From Limnanthes douglasii subsp. nivea (Eukaryota; Streptophyta; Magnoliopsida; Brassicales; Limnanthaceae), in contig JAUPFV010000001.1 of the NCBI GenBank assembly GCA_036936605.1, positions 114,708,771-114,772,770 of the forward strand: 64,000 nt of DNA, written 5' to 3'. The position numbers and the translations under genes are program-made. The notes below the pieces were generated by a model. That model ran no database searches. It saw only the letters and a program-made list of their open reading frames with translations, and was not told the DNA's origin. Numbering within the stretch: position 1 is the first letter of the stretch; every line of letters starts with the position of its first letter. Below are positions 11,115 to 22,712 of this stretch, one piece after another.

Positions 11115-14064
11115 ACGAAATTGAAGTTATACAACGTCATTTGGCTCTTCTTTGGACTAATTTTCTTGAGAGCCCCCTATCATAATCACCGCTATCACTA
11201 GCGTCTTCCAAATTTTCGCTTTCTTCGGATACATCTTCAAATGAAATATCTTTGAGAAGTTTCTTCTTTGGAACCATATCACATTAAGAGCCCAAGTCTA
11301 ACACCAGTAATGTTTTATGAAAACCATAAACCATTGCATATCTGACTTCAACGGCGCGCCAAATTAGGTTCGTCGTCTATTTATCAGTATAAGCAGAAAA
11401 CATAGTTGCTTCGTCTTTTTAGCCTAGAAATTTAAGGAAACAAGGTCCGTGCCAGCATTTTTCTTATCTTCTTCAGCATTTCGAACAACCTTTTTCAGCT
11501 CTTTGGATTCTTTCAAAAACAGATCGATCGTCACATTATTTTCCCTCATGGTTGCATTATGTCTCAATCCTATTTTTAGCATTGTAGTCGTTATCATAAA
11601 TATATCAGTTTCAAACATGGAGTTTTCTTCCATGAGCATTTTTTCGACAGAGACTGCCCATTGTTGATTCCTAAAAGCTATGATTCTTTTATCTGAAGTA
11701 CTCTGCCGCATCTTGCCAACTATTTTATGAAGAAATGTAGCGTCATCTACTAGGGCTAAAGTGGTATTCTCAAGGCGTGCAATCTAATCCTTAGTTTTGT
11801 CTAAGTTCAGTTTTTTCTCTGTCGACATCCTTTTAAAATTTGTAATGGGAACAACAAGATCGTACAGAGCTACAACAAGACGATCTCTATCAGGAAGTTA
11901 AAAAGAACCAGAGTTGGAAGAATCCTAGCGATGTTGGTTCTTCATCGAAAGAACTGGTGATTGAGTGCTTGCGGTATTAGTGTCAGGATGGTCAGCCAGC
12001 GTTATAAGCCCCATATCAAAATCTTCAGAGTTTTGACCTTGATAGGAGTTAAAGTATTCGTGATAATTTCAATATAGTTCGTGGACGAGGAAGTATCATT
12101 TCCAGCATCAGCACTCTTTTAAACCAACTATTTCTTTCTCCATCCGCTTATTTTCCCTTATTTTTTACCCTTAAGGTATGTATTTATTTTTCGGGGGAGG
12201 GGTTTATCTTTTTTCTTGGTCGTTGTCGGATCCGAAATATCATCCGTTTGTTCACTAACCTTTATGGCCGAAACTATAGTGGTTATCTCCGTATTAACCT
12301 TTGAATCAACCGGACTAGCTTCTTGTTTACCTTCATTAATGTCATTCTTAGATCTCTTTTTCTCCGGCCCACCAGTAGTTTCCTTCTTAACCCTTTTGCT
12401 AAAAGCCTGTTTATAGTCTGAAGGTAAACATGAGCACCAGGGGAAACCAATCTGTCTATAATTTCATCCTGGTTATGAGGAATCATCAACTTTTCGGATG
12501 ACAGGTTAATTTTCTTTGGCTCACGTTTCATCTAGATTAGAAGGAATCATCAGGTTAACATGAGTCAAGAAATTTTGAAATCAGCTCGACTAATTTTATT
12601 TTGATCACTTGCTTAGCTTGTTGAAAGTATCCTCACTAACTTCCAGATGTTATTGCGGAGACTTAGGGATTACTGTAAAAGAATATTATATGAAAAATTA
12701 AAATTAAAGAAGTTTGGCGGAATGCCGAACTTATATTCTTTTACTTCCTCCAAGTTCGGCGAGGATTTTATCTAGTCCAATCTTTTATACCATTCTCCCA
12801 ACCACCACTAACAAAAAACACATTTGTTGCTTCAAAATCATTTACACTTCGAGGAGATCATCCACCATCTTGTGCTCGTCTTATAAGGTGATGTAATAAA
12901 AATTTATAACATGGTTCCTCGAAATGGAGGTAATTGCCACAAATTTCTCCATAGGAAGTTCGATTCCACAAAGCCTCAAAACGATGGTACATGACATCAT
13001 AGTGAACCATGTATTTGGGCTGGCATGACTAGGCCAGATGTCAACTAATGTGAAGTATCGAATGATGGCAGGGTCTAAAGAAAACCGAAGACCCCAATTC
13101 AATACATCAAGATAAACCACAAGTTCATGACTCATGACATACAATATTGTATCTCCAATTAAAAGAAAGCGGATATGAATTAACTCTGGAATTCCCTATT
13201 TTATTTAGAAAATTGGTTTACCATTTTCGGAGTAGTAAGTGTATTCAGTTTTATAAAGAGCTTTAACGTATCGATAGTTGACGTTGCGAAGATTGTTTTT
13301 TAGTACTCCGGATATCTTCGAGGACAGTTTAGCTTCAATCTCTTGCGTTTTTCTTTTTTATTCTCTCTCTTAGACACAACCTCGTCATCATAACTATCTC
13401 AAACTATAAATTCAATAATTGGAGCCATCAAAGTTTCTAGTGGAAGTGTTTCTGTTTTCCTATGAGTCTATGCCAGAATCTCGATATCAGGAGAAATTTT
13501 ATTGATTAATCGCATCATATTTTCCATAAAGCTCTTCGGGTGTGTAGCCTAACTTATCAGAATTCCCTTGATTCTTATAGAAATCTTTTCTTTAGACCCA
13601 GCAGATTCTCTCGGGGGTGTATCATGGTTGAGAGGAATTCATGTGGGCCTCTTGGATTCTTTTTCTCTAGAGTTGGGAGAATATTTTCTTTTATTTGAAG
13701 GCATCAAGGGTTTTTTTAGAGGGATACGTTTCTTAAGTATCAAATTGGCCTATCAAAATGAATTAAGATTGATGATTGTTCCCTTAGGTAAAAACGTTTT
13801 TGAGAGGTTAAGTGATTTTTGTTGAAGTATGATGAATAGAAAGGGTCAAAAAAATGAGGTCCCAACCAACTCAGCTTGCTCTTTCCCATATGCGTTTATT
13901 CCAAAACCAAATAATTTAGTAATAAAGCTAGGTTCATCGTCTACAATCATAGTGGATTTTTTTTGCTCAACTTTCTCAATTATCGACAACCAGTCTGAAA
14001 GGGTGTTGTCAAAACGAAACATGCAATGCATTAACTTGAGGAATAAAGAATTTACCTCGAACAA
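11115..14064 (-). pseudogene. Antisense ORF of element A (Transposase_28-like), decayed
   Basis: Minus-strand gene remnant within plus-strand element A, homologous to the antisense ORF of element C (35428-38411). The best-preserved part (12881-13144) contains LNWGLRFSLDP, SPNTWFTMMSC and ELPMEKFVAI, matching the PF04195-like domain in C. Downstream are GWENG and MVDDLLE equivalents. An intron position is shared with C: GTAAAA donor at 12744 and TTTTACAG acceptor at 12673, 72 bp. The second exon keeps a lysine-rich linker (about 12330-12530), a coiled-coil stretch (11424-11711) and an acidic tail (about 11130-11230). The N-terminus is poorly defined. A TATA-like TATAAATA lies at 14271-14278 and a CACGTGTC motif at about 14682-14689. 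The molecular function of such antisense ORFs is unknown. Confidence 0.75.
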
Positions 14065-14356
14065 GCAGTCTAAATAATTCAGAGGTCAGGTGCGTGGCAA
14101 TACAAATTTTCTAAATGATGAAAAGAGAAAGAACGATAGGATTTTTTATAAAAACGTTTACGCGGCAGCGATATCTCGATAATTTGAGTTTACGATGGTC
14201 GAAAAATAATGAATTTATTTCTCTATCTATCTCTAGAATCAGTGAAAATTAAAAAAATAGAGGAACAAAATATTTATAGAAGGGGTTTCAAAAGCCCAAC
14301 ATACACTTAAATTGGTTATTGGAAAAGTCTCTTCACCATCGTTTCATGCAGGCTTA

Positions 14357-14659
14357 AAAACATGGCAAGTCCCCCACGTTTATCAACTGTCTCACATCAG
14401 TTCCTTTCATTTACCTATGTAATAAATAGGTCCCCCATGTTTTCAAAAACATAACAAAAATATCCTTTTTTGAAATCGTGAGGGACCTGTTTATTAAAAT
14501 CATGAAGGACCTCTTAATTACAAACACGATGAACCTGTTTATTACAAAAACGATATGTTTGTTTTGTTTTTGAAAACGTGAAGGACCTATTTATTTGAAA
14601 GATAAAGAAAATGGACTGATGTGAGACAACTCGCAAATATAGAGGACCTGCCATGTTTT
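14357..14659. mobile_element. 303-bp MITE with about 105-bp inverted arms, TTA target duplication
   Basis: Left arm (about 14357-14460) and right arm (about 14558-14659) are near-perfect reverse complements. Shared blocks include ACATGGCA, GTCTCACATCAGT and AAATAGGTCC. It starts AAAACATGG, ends CCATGTTTT and is flanked by TTA on both sides (14354-14356 and 14660-14662). A 3-bp TTA duplication is typical of Tourist-like PIF/Harbinger MITEs, although these tips are not the usual GGG/GGC. It sits between the antisense ORF of A and its upstream CACGTGTC motif. Confidence 0.8.
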
Positions 14660-14683
14660 TTACCCTTTCATGCTTTATTAAGA

Positions 14684-14689
14684 CACGTG
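14684..14689 (-). promoter_or_regulatory. G-box/ABRE-like CACGTGTC upstream of antisense ORF A
   Basis: On the minus strand the site reads ACACGTGTC. The same 8-mer CACGTGTC, in the same orientation relative to the antisense ORF, occurs in elements B (23122-23127) and C (35148-35153). ACGTGTC is the core of plant ABA-response elements. Any activity is inference. Confidence 0.5.
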
Positions 14690-14877
14690 TACACAGACAT
14701 ATCACGCGTGATGTAGAGAGTTCATGGGACGTTGAATTCTCTAGAAAAAATAACTGAAAGCAAAGTTATCTGATTTGTGCCATTTTGGACTGGAAAAGAA
14801 AAAAATATAATCCAAAGCAACATTTAAACTAGTCCTCCCTGAGATTTCTTCGTAAGGACTAGGAAGACTACTAATAA

Positions 14878-15247
14878 TGGTAGAATTTACTCGACCCATA
14901 AGTCAAATCGGTAAAATATTGGACCGGTATTTACTTTGTGATATAAACCAATCAAAACATGACATTGATGGTGTTTTAAGTAATAAGAAGTAAACATGTT
15001 TTAACTTAGTAAGATAATGGGGTTGATTAACAAAAAATATATTAATTGTGTAGGCTCAAAGGCACACTATTATTATTATATAAGGTAGTGTACTTTTTCC
15101 TGGAAATGGTAAATACTTATTACTGTACTACTACTTTTGGCATTTTCTCTCTCTTGAATTTCCATTTTAATTCTTTTTTTAACCTTCTGTGTGACCCTCA
15201 AAATATTTAGGTCTTATTTTCTCCTCGAATATTTTTAGGAGTTATCA
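14878..15247 (+). repeat. 3' LTR of element A
   Basis: A 370-bp block starting TGGTAG and ending AGTTATCA, homologous to 6951-7325. It is preceded by a purine-rich stretch (AAGGACTAGGAAGACTA) that may be the decayed polypurine tract. B's RT resumes immediately after the GACCT duplication. Confidence 0.8.
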
Positions 15248-15252
15248 GACCT

Positions 15253-17965
15253 CACATCGAGTAACAAACTCTTGTGGTTCATATATGCTCACGTAAGATA
15301 CAACCAGATTTAAATGCATCTATCGGACCAAGAGGGTATGACTTTTACGACAGACAAGAGAATTCAATGCTACATAGTAATATCATTTGGATTGAAGAAT
15401 GAAACGACGACCTATTAGCGGTTGGTCAATAAAGTTTTCACCTTCAAGATTTGAAGGAATGTTGAAGTCTACACCGATGACGGGCTAGTAAAAAATACGG
15501 GAGGCTTGAGGTACATATCTGATGTGGTCGAGACATTTCAGAAACTTAAGGATATGAATTTGAAGCTCAATCCAAATATGTGTACATTCTAGGTCAGGTT
15601 GGGAAAGGTTTGGCTCCCATGCCACCACCTTAGAACCTTAAAGAGGTCAAAATACTGTCTCGAAAACTCATAAAATTAAATAGATTTATCTCCAAATATT
15701 CGGACAAGTGTACACAATTCTCTTTTGTGTTTTGAAAGACTAACAATTTTCAGTAAAACTATAAAATGCGACGAGACGTTTAGTAAGATAAAGCGGCATC
15801 TTGCCTCTCCGAAAACCTTATCCAATCATATCCCGATTGAAAAATTATATGTTTTTAACCGTATCTGACCATATGGTGAGTGAGATACTGATTAGAGAGG
15901 ATGGGAATTTCCCAAAGTATGTTTACTATGTGAGAATTAGCTTGATCCTTGCAGAGACGAGGTACTTTTAGTTATAAAAGTTGGAATTAGCCTTGATCAT
16001 AGTATCCATAACGATAAGGTCTTATTTCCAAAGCCATTCAATTTTGGTTTGAACTTCCTTCATATTCCGGAATATTTTGCAAAAGCCTGATATTTCGGGA
16101 AGGTTAACCCGTCGGTCGATGGAATTGGGAGATTTTGGTATCACTTATGAACCAAGAAAAATACTAAAAGTGCAGGATATGGTATATATTCAGGTGGGGT
16201 ATTAAGGCGGAAATCCCGAGCCACTAATCGAGTCGAAAAAAGTCGGAGTAGACCGTATAAATAGAGGGAAGTTTGAATATTTCCAGTTGTGAGATAGGTG
16301 TCTAATTTATAGACCCATCAGGGGAAATGCTAAACCAATCCATCCATTTTAGCTTACATGCTTCAAATAATGGGGCTGAGTTTGAGGCATCGATCGCTGA
16401 CCTGAGTTTACTACACGTGTGCGGAGCGAAAAAGGTTCGACTAATAAAATACTCACACTTCATGATTAAACATGCTTTAAGACAGTTTCAAGTGCATAAG
16501 ATTCATTTGGTAAAGTATCTAAAGGTGTTGAAGTCTCATGCCCAATTGTTTGAGCTGGTAAGCTTTGAACAAGTCCCTAAAAGAGAGAACTACCAAACAA
16601 ACGCTCTGGTTTTGATAGCCTGCTCCAAAATAAAGTCATATGTTTCATTTTAAGTGCATCATTCGTTTTATAATAAGAATGATTCGGTTTATGAGGATAA
16701 GTTGGGTTCGGGGGAGGTTGAGGCTAAATACTTTAAGGTCAAAATATTAAACTTCTGGGCAATAGGTATTTATCCTGATAATGGCGTTGCGGCGTGAGGA
16801 TTAAAGTTTAAATAAAAATGATTTCTTATCTTGGGCAACATCCTCTTTTAGCAGAGGTTGAGTGGGCTTTTACTTTGATTCTTGGGGCCCAAAGAATCAT
16901 CAATCGTATTGAAATAACTCCATTATGGGAAGGGATTGACTCATTGTGGTTACAAGATATTAACCTAGAGGGTTATTCTGGTGGATTTTTTTTACCATCC
17001 ATATAAACCGGTGCTAAGGCCTTAGTAAAATTGTGTGGCCCATGTTAGCATTTTGTCTAAAATTATTCACATCCTTACGGTGTTGTTAGATCGATCTTTG
17101 AAGCATTACACTTTGACAGGTGAATCATACACTTGGTTGGATCATTTCTCGTAGCTTCAGGAGAACGCAAGCATATCATTTTTGTTGTGTATTAATCTTC
17201 GAAGTGTGTAAAAGTCAAACATCTTTCTAAGATCACAACTAATAATGTGATCGACTTTATTATGCCAAACATCTATCATAGGTTTGGCGTCCCGAAGTCA
17301 ATCACCACAGACAACAAACTTCAATTCACAAATGATGAGATCCACATTTGTTTTTGAAAAAGAAGTATATAGCAACATGTTTATATAATTTCTATCTTAA
17401 GGAAAATGCGCAAATAGAGGTGACAAACCAAAGTATCTTGGAAGGGATGAAGAAGCGTTTGGTGGAGATGGCTAGAAAATGACTGTATTATTTCTAGGAA
17501 GTTATTTTTGGCTTATAAGATAACTCAACAAACTACCACATGAGCAATGCATTTCACCATTGTTTATGGCATGGACGTTGTGGTCTTAACGGATAAATCT
17601 TTGCCTTTTACAGAGTCTCCAATTATTCCTAAATGGGCAACGATGAAGAAATGACGTCGGAGTAGGATTTTATCGAATAAAAAATAATAAAAACTCACCT
17701 TCGTGTCCAACACTACCAAACTCTTATAAAAATTAGATATACGTCTAAAGTTTGAAGGTGTGAGTTTAAGGTACATGAAAAGATCATTAGGAAAGTGTTC
17801 TTGCATACAAAAGATCAAAGGCTGGAAAAGTTAAGCGCAAATTGGGAATGTTATTATAACGTGGTAGAAAAAAATTAAAGCATGAACCTACAAGTTGACA
17901 GATGAAAAAAGAAAGAGACTTCAACATCCGTGCAACATTTGAGCTTCTCCGACTCTATCTTGTTT
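15253..17965 (+). pseudogene. Element B, right part: RT, RNase H, integrase, decayed
   Basis: Continuation of the pol interrupted at 6950. RT resumes with TSSNKLL and YNQIQMHLSDQ, and keeps a YTDD box at about 15470. Connection-domain words follow (LNRFISKYSDKC at about 15675-15710). An archaeal-type RNase H remnant at 16327-16650 has ASNNGAEFEASIA where the family has NNESEYEAAIA. The integrase core lies at 17150-17560 (ITTDN at about 17305, second catalytic Asp retained). The C-terminal part runs at 17690-17965, ending LLRLYLV and a stop. Frameshifts and stops occur throughout. The open frame at 16327-16653 is a fragment, not an independent gene. Confidence 0.8.
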
Positions 17966-18000
17966 AAATCTTTTATATATTTTAGGAAAATTATTTCTAA

Positions 18001-18693
18001 TGGGGGGAGACTTCGTATTATGATCCCACAGTGCTAGGCTCACCCACCAACTCCTTCAAAGTTCCTCTTCATCATGAGTTTTTACTAAGTCTTCGAAGTC
18101 TGCTTCATACCTCTGTCAACATGGGAAAGAAAATGCAGCATATAGAGGATCGAAAAAATTATTATAAGTTCAAAGCGTCCCTGATCGCCTCGCAACTTGA
18201 AGAGGAAAAGAAACAATATGCCATTTTGGAGAGCCAAGCAGATGCGCTTTATGAAAAACTATCTGCTTCTGAGAATTATGTCATCATGCTCGAAAGATGC
18301 TGCTAGGAAGAAACGGGGGCTCAAGAAAAACTCTTGACCGAACTCCAAAAGGCTCATGAATTGGCATGCAGGGGATTTAAAGACTGATGTGATGACTATG
18401 AAAAGGTGATGAAGGACAGAGAAAAGTTGGTGAAGCGAATCGAATATTTCCCTCGGAAGGTTGAGGAGGAGAAGGAAAAATCCGTGAATGCCTATGCGGC
18501 TAAGTGTACAAATAATCTTGATGCTACAGTCCGAGCAGGCCTGATAACCTAAACTTATGCAGAGCACCCCGAATATGACTTAGGGATCTTTTGGAAACTC
18601 GTTGCCTCAGACCTCTGTCCTCCTCACATTGTGGTGAGTGAGAGTGAGTCATCAGACTCTGAGGAAAGTCATTCCCCGGATAAGTTTGATTAG
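18001..18693 (+). pseudogene. Antisense ORF of element D, C-terminal coiled-coil part
   Basis: Plus-strand remnant of the antisense ORF seen complete in element C. It encodes a long charged coiled coil (for example LEEEKKQYAILESQADALYE at about 18200-18260), then LGIFWKLVASDL at about 18580-18610, which matches LGDLWRYVDDDDL of C. It ends in a serine/acidic tail (SESESSDSEESHSPDKFD) and a TAG stop at 18691-18693. Stops at 18304-18306, near 18385 and near 18550 break the frame. The Transposase_28-like half is missing, cut at the junction with B. Confidence 0.75.
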
Positions 18694-18964
18694 TTAGGAA
18701 AAATTGTAGCATAGTCAGCAGTTTTTGTGTAGAAGACTTGTTAAGGCGATTTTTGTAGCCCTTTTGACTTTATGCGAGGAGATGGACTCCTCGGATTTTC
18801 ATGTATGCCACAGCTTGGAATTTCGATCGTGTAACTTATTAATTGTCATACTTTTCCTAAGTGTTTGCCAACTTGCATCGTAATATTCAGTGAATGATTA
18901 ATCTATACCGACTTGCATCGTAATATTCATTATGAAATGTGCTAAGACTAGCTTAGGGGAAATA

Positions 18965-19232
18965 ATAGTTCAAGGCACCAAAAAATTTGAGGCAAAAAAT
19001 ATTGTGGCCCAAATGATAGTTCGAGGTACTAAAAAATTCGAGGCACAAAATATTGTGACCCAAATAATAGTTCGAGGCATCAAAAAATTAGAGGCACAAA
19101 ATATTGTGACCCAAATAATAGTTCGAGGCATCAAGAAATTCGAGGCACAAAATATTGTGACCAAAATTATAGTTCGAGGCATCAAAAAATTCGAGGCACA
19201 AAATATTATGACCCAAATAATAGTTCAAGGCA
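18965..19232. repeat. 51-bp tandem array (about 5.3 copies) in element D
   Basis: Units of exactly 51 bp begin near 18965, 19016, 19067, 19118 and 19169, with a partial sixth copy. The consensus includes ATAGTTCGAGGCATCAAAAA and GAGGCACAAAATATTGTGAC. Because 51 is divisible by three, a 17-residue repeat (starting IIVRG on the plus strand) stays open, and the minus strand is open too. Position is the hypervariable 3' region between pol and the antisense ORF. Confidence 0.9.
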
Positions 19233-19375
19233 AAAAATGCGTTGTATTAATCAGCTCATAGTGACACCTCGTTAAAACCTTCTTGTGTCTAACAGGGTAG
19301 GAAATGGTATGCCCTCGATATGTTTTGTAATCCGGGAGATACAAAAAAGACAAATATTACATGCTAACTTGTTCT

Positions 19376-20355
19376 TCATTCAATATACAATTTTAAGTGT
19401 TCGATGTTCCATGGAAGCCTCAGATATCTCCCTTCATTGTCTTTTAATCGATATGTTCCCTGTTTCACTTTCTTCGTTACTTCATAGGGGCCCTCCCAAT
19501 TTGGTCCCAATTTTTCAAGACTCTTCTCTTTAGTGTGTAGAAATACTTTGCGTAATAATTTGTCCCCCACCTTAAAATCTCTGTGCTTGACTTTAGAAGC
19601 ATATCTACTCCTCATTAAGGTTTGATAATGCAAAGACTTCAACTGTGCACGTTGTCTTTTTTCTTCAACCAAATCTAATTCCAAAGTTCTGCTTTGGTCA
19701 TTCAAATCTTCTGTATAAGTTGCCACACGATATGATGGGAAGACAATCTCCGATGGGACAACGGCATCCATACCGTACACTAATGCAAATGGAGATGCAG
19801 CAGTGGCAATTCGAGGCGTTGTCCTATAAGCCCATAATACTTCTTGTAAATAATCAGGCCATCTTCCTGCTTTTCCTTCCAAATTCTTTTTCAACCCATC
19901 CAGAATTGTTCGATTGGTCACTTCCACCTGACCGTTAGCCTGGGGATGAAATGGGGCGGAAAAGCATTATTGTATGCCCCTGGAAAGGCCAAAGCTTCTA
20001 AATTCCTTGTTGTCGAACTGAGGTCCATTATTCGTTGTGATTTGCATTGGTACCCCAAAGCGACAGCAAATATTCGAAACGACAAATTTGATAATATCTT
20101 TGGCCATCGTCCCGGTTAAGGGTTCCGCTTCCACCCACTTAGAGAAATAATCCTCCGCTACGATTATATTTTGTATGCCTCCAGACGCCATTGGTAGGGG
20201 CCCAACTAAATCAATGCCCCACCTATCAAATGGAACCGCCTCTGAAATACTATCCAATAACACCCCAGGCTTGTGGATTACGTTTGCATAGCGCTGGCAT
20301 GTATCACACCGTTTTACCAAGTCTTTCGCATCCGAAGAGATAGTCGGCCAATCTG
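19376..20355 (-). pseudogene. Integrase of element D
   Basis: Starts inside the H2C2 zinc finger (KRCDTCQRYAN) and continues through the integrase core and C-terminal domain to HLKLYIE and the stop at 19376-19378. The catalytic triad is damaged: the first Asp (EDYFSKW) and the Glu (HPQANGQVEV) are present, but the second Asp reads ITTNNGPQF, where intact copies have TDNG. A TAA stop at 19967-19969 splits the core just before CFSAPFHPQ. The N-terminus is fused out of frame to gag at about 20353. The protein cannot be an active integrase. Confidence 0.85.
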
Positions 20356-21735
20356 GGTAGTCAGATTGACCATATGCCTTTTCCGCGAACTATTAGAATT
20401 CCCGGCGATGGTATCTCCTTCAAATATAGCCAGTGACTCAAAGAAAGCACAAAGGTCGTTTACTTTCCCCCTCGGAATAATCTCTTCCACCATGTTTACG
20501 TTGTTCCTCCCCTTCTTGGGATCCAGATACTCTTGCTCACTATAAAAAACATCTACCTCCTCGGAAATCACCATGGTTGTATCAGCGATTTTTGAAACAG
20601 CCTTTACCACAGTATTTTTTTGGGAGTGCTTTTTGACAAACTCTAACAAAATTCTATTCTCGATCAAAGCTTGCACTTCTTTTTTCAAAGCAATACAGTC
20701 CTTAGTATCGTGCCCAATATCCTCATGATACTTACAATACTTGCTAACACTTTTGCTTTCCCTCGGAGTCTGAATAGGAAAAGGTTTTCTGAACGGCACC
20801 GTTGATCTTGCCTTATCGAATATCGTGGCAACATTTTCTGTTAACTCCGCGAAATAGTTCGGTCGAACCCATTTGTTTGAAATTGGCCTTGCCCCTTGGT
20901 TGTAATTTTGCTGGTTGCCATAGTAATGTGGGTTTGTTTTCTGCCTCGACGGATACTGACCCGTACTTTTGGCTTCAACATTGGCTCGGGGCCCTTGGTT
21001 ACTAGCCTCAGATCTCTGAAACTGGTTCTGATCTAATTGATCGCCGGATCCTTTCTCGCATGCCTCAGTCTCCTCCACTAGAATTCTCTTCTCAACTTGA
21101 TCCAACAATGCTCCAAATGTCATGGCCTGACTCTCTGCCACTGTATCCTTTGATAGTCCGGGGAGTAGGCCCATCCTGAAAGCTGCTAATGCTACTGAGT
21201 CTTTGCAGTACTCCATGTCCGTTTTCGTTTTGACGAATCGATTGGTATAATTCTTCAAGCTTTCCCCAACGTTTTGTCTACAATAGATTATCGTATCTCC
21301 ATTAGCTATGAACTTTTTACTCCCCACAAAATGTTGTCGGAAGATATTCCAGAACATGTCAAAATTCTTTATCGAGCCCTGCGGAAGCCGATTATACCAC
21401 TTGGAAGCTACCCCATTGAAGGTCTGAGAAAACGCTCTACACAACAATTTATCATCGTCATCGAAATTAATCATGAAGTTTTTGAATTGCTCGATGTGGT
21501 TATCAGGGTCTTGTGTCCCATCAAACTTTTCTAACTTCGAGATATCAACATACTTTGGGAGATTGCCCACCAAAATTTCCGGGGACAAGGGAGAAGCTCT
21601 CCAATTATGACCCGTCCGATAAGCATTAGATCTCAAGTTTTTGTTGCTCGGAAAATACAATCCCTTCTCAGACGGCAGAGTATATTGATGCTGCCACTCT
21701 GAATTTCGCGGTCCAACATTGTGGTTCCCCCCTAA
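20353..21735 (-). pseudogene. Gag of element D, fused to integrase remnant
   Basis: A 474-codon open frame starting from a TTG within leader repeats. It contains the Retrotrans_gag region (DPDNHIEQFKNFM, FDDDDKLLCRAFS, KWYNRLPQGS) and a zinc-knuckle-like CKYHEDIGHDTKDC. At residues NLTTQ the homology to gag of element C (HNLASQLEGG at about 42720) stops and the sequence runs into integrase in another frame, ending at 20314. The N-terminal ~150 residues seen in C have no counterpart. Confidence 0.8.
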
Positions 21736-21815
21736 CAAACTTCTTCTTTATAATTCGCCCCTAACAAACTTCTTCTTTACAACTTTCTCCTAACAAACTT
21801 CTTCTTTACAATGTT
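21727..21815. repeat. 3 x 29-bp tandem repeat upstream of gag in element D
   Basis: Three copies of about 29 bp sharing CCTAACAAACTTCTTCTTTA, lying in the untranslated leader just 5' of gag. The first gag codons derive from the end of this array. Confidence 0.85.
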
Positions 21816-22109
21816 GCCATGTCTTTTATTCTCCCTCATCAGAGCTGACTTGAATTGGCAGAGATCAAGTCGGTTAAAAGTGTCTCTAATACTTGGATGG
21901 AAGGGAAATTTAAATGCCCCAATCAAGGATGTCTGTAAATAAAACTAGTTTGTCCGACTTTGCAGAAAAAAAGGGTTTCATTTTCTACTAGTAACCTTAC
22001 CTTTATGTTATCAAGAATTCACCACCAACTCCGCATCTCTTAGAGGTTTTTGGGGTCTGGATATACATACTCTATGTTTCGAAGAACAACACAATGTGAA
22101 ACTTTGATT

Positions 22110-22712
22110 TTGAAGGTTATCCCTGGTAATTATGATCTAATGGGCCTATCAGGTAGGTTTGGGGTTTCAGGCTTGATAGCTCTGGACTGTGAGGTTATTT
22201 TCGGGAGTTCGGAGTCTTCTGGTCCGTTCTATTTTTCTTTCGGACCTTCAAAGAACTTTCACCTCCGACCCGAGGGTGTATCTCAAATTTCTTCTTATTC
22301 AAGTTTTTTTTTTCCTTTTTCGGGGACGTCGAGGTCATTGGTTGTTTCCCATTCTTCTTATTTTTACCACGTCTTCCACCGTATCATTAGTAAGGACCAC
22401 ATTCGAATAAATTTACAGCTGCTATGAGGGAGTTTGAGGACTAATCAAAAGTTTTCCTCTCGATGTGACGTTTCTTGAAGGAAACCTGACGATCGTTGGA
22501 CCATGCCTCGACCGAATAGCTTCGGTTGGGTGGTTAACTATCTGGAGACCGGGGTTCAAGGAGGACGTTGACTCGTTTTCTAATGCACCTTCTTCATTTT
22601 CTAGAGGTTATAACCTTAAGTTGTCTAATTCTATGAGACTTAGCTTCAAATGTATGTTCAAATTCTCGGGATCGTATAATTGCCTAACAAGGTTCATATT
22701 TTTTCCTGCCAT
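22110..22712 (-). pseudogene. Antisense ORF N-terminal remnant of element B
   Basis: Minus-strand ATG at 22710-22712 begins MAGKNMNLVRQLYD and continues LSLIELDNL, comparable to the start of the antisense ORF in element C (MFTARTALIKGGWLNLSELE). Downstream, FPSRNVTSRG matches LPSKNTPSKSG, and further lysine-rich pieces lie at 22200-22400 in shifting frames. The Transposase_28-like part expected next is absent, replaced by element D. Orientation (antisense to a plus-strand element) assigns it to B. Confidence 0.55.

Larger units (their letters stand above)
6951..15247 (+). mobile_element. Element A: Tat-type Ty3/gypsy retrotransposon, decayed, nested in B
   Basis: A plus-strand LTR element of about 8.3 kb bounded by two diverged LTRs (6951-7325 and 14878-15247), both starting TG and ending CA. 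It lies inside the RT of element B: B's RT reads up to the VD residues at 6950 and resumes at 15253. Flanking 5-mers GATTT (6946-6950) and GACCT (15248-15252) are the likely target duplication, now differing by two transitions. Internal order: PBS-like site, short leader, pol lacking gag and most of protease (about 7600-10610), a 3' tandem repeat, an antisense ORF on the minus strand (about 11115-14064), a MITE, then the 3' LTR. Every reading frame is broken, so it is not autonomous. Confidence 0.8.
18001..21815 (-). mobile_element. Element D: internally deleted, end-truncated Tat-type retrotransposon
   Basis: A minus-strand element lying in the 3' region of element B. From its 5' side (right): tandem leader repeats, gag (about 20353-21735), then directly integrase (19376-20355), a 51-bp tandem repeat array, and the C-terminal half of its antisense ORF on the plus strand (18001-18693). 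Protease, RT and both RNase H domains are absent, about 2.9 kb by comparison with element C. No LTR was recognised at either end, so both ends appear truncated. The left junction with B is near 18000; the right junction lies somewhere in 21815-22060. Confidence 0.75.

Noticed and set aside
11449..11667. Plus-strand frame within element A
   Set aside because: Mirror of the minus-strand antisense ORF coiled coil, which has recognisable relatives in C and D.
13846..14077. Frames on both strands near the N-terminus of antisense ORF A
   Set aside because: Neither aligns convincingly with the N-terminal region of C, so they are not called separately.
18932..19261. 109-codon plus-strand frame of 17-residue repeats
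   Set aside because: Arises only because the 51-bp unit is divisible by three. The minus strand is open for the same reason, and no start or homologous protein supports it.
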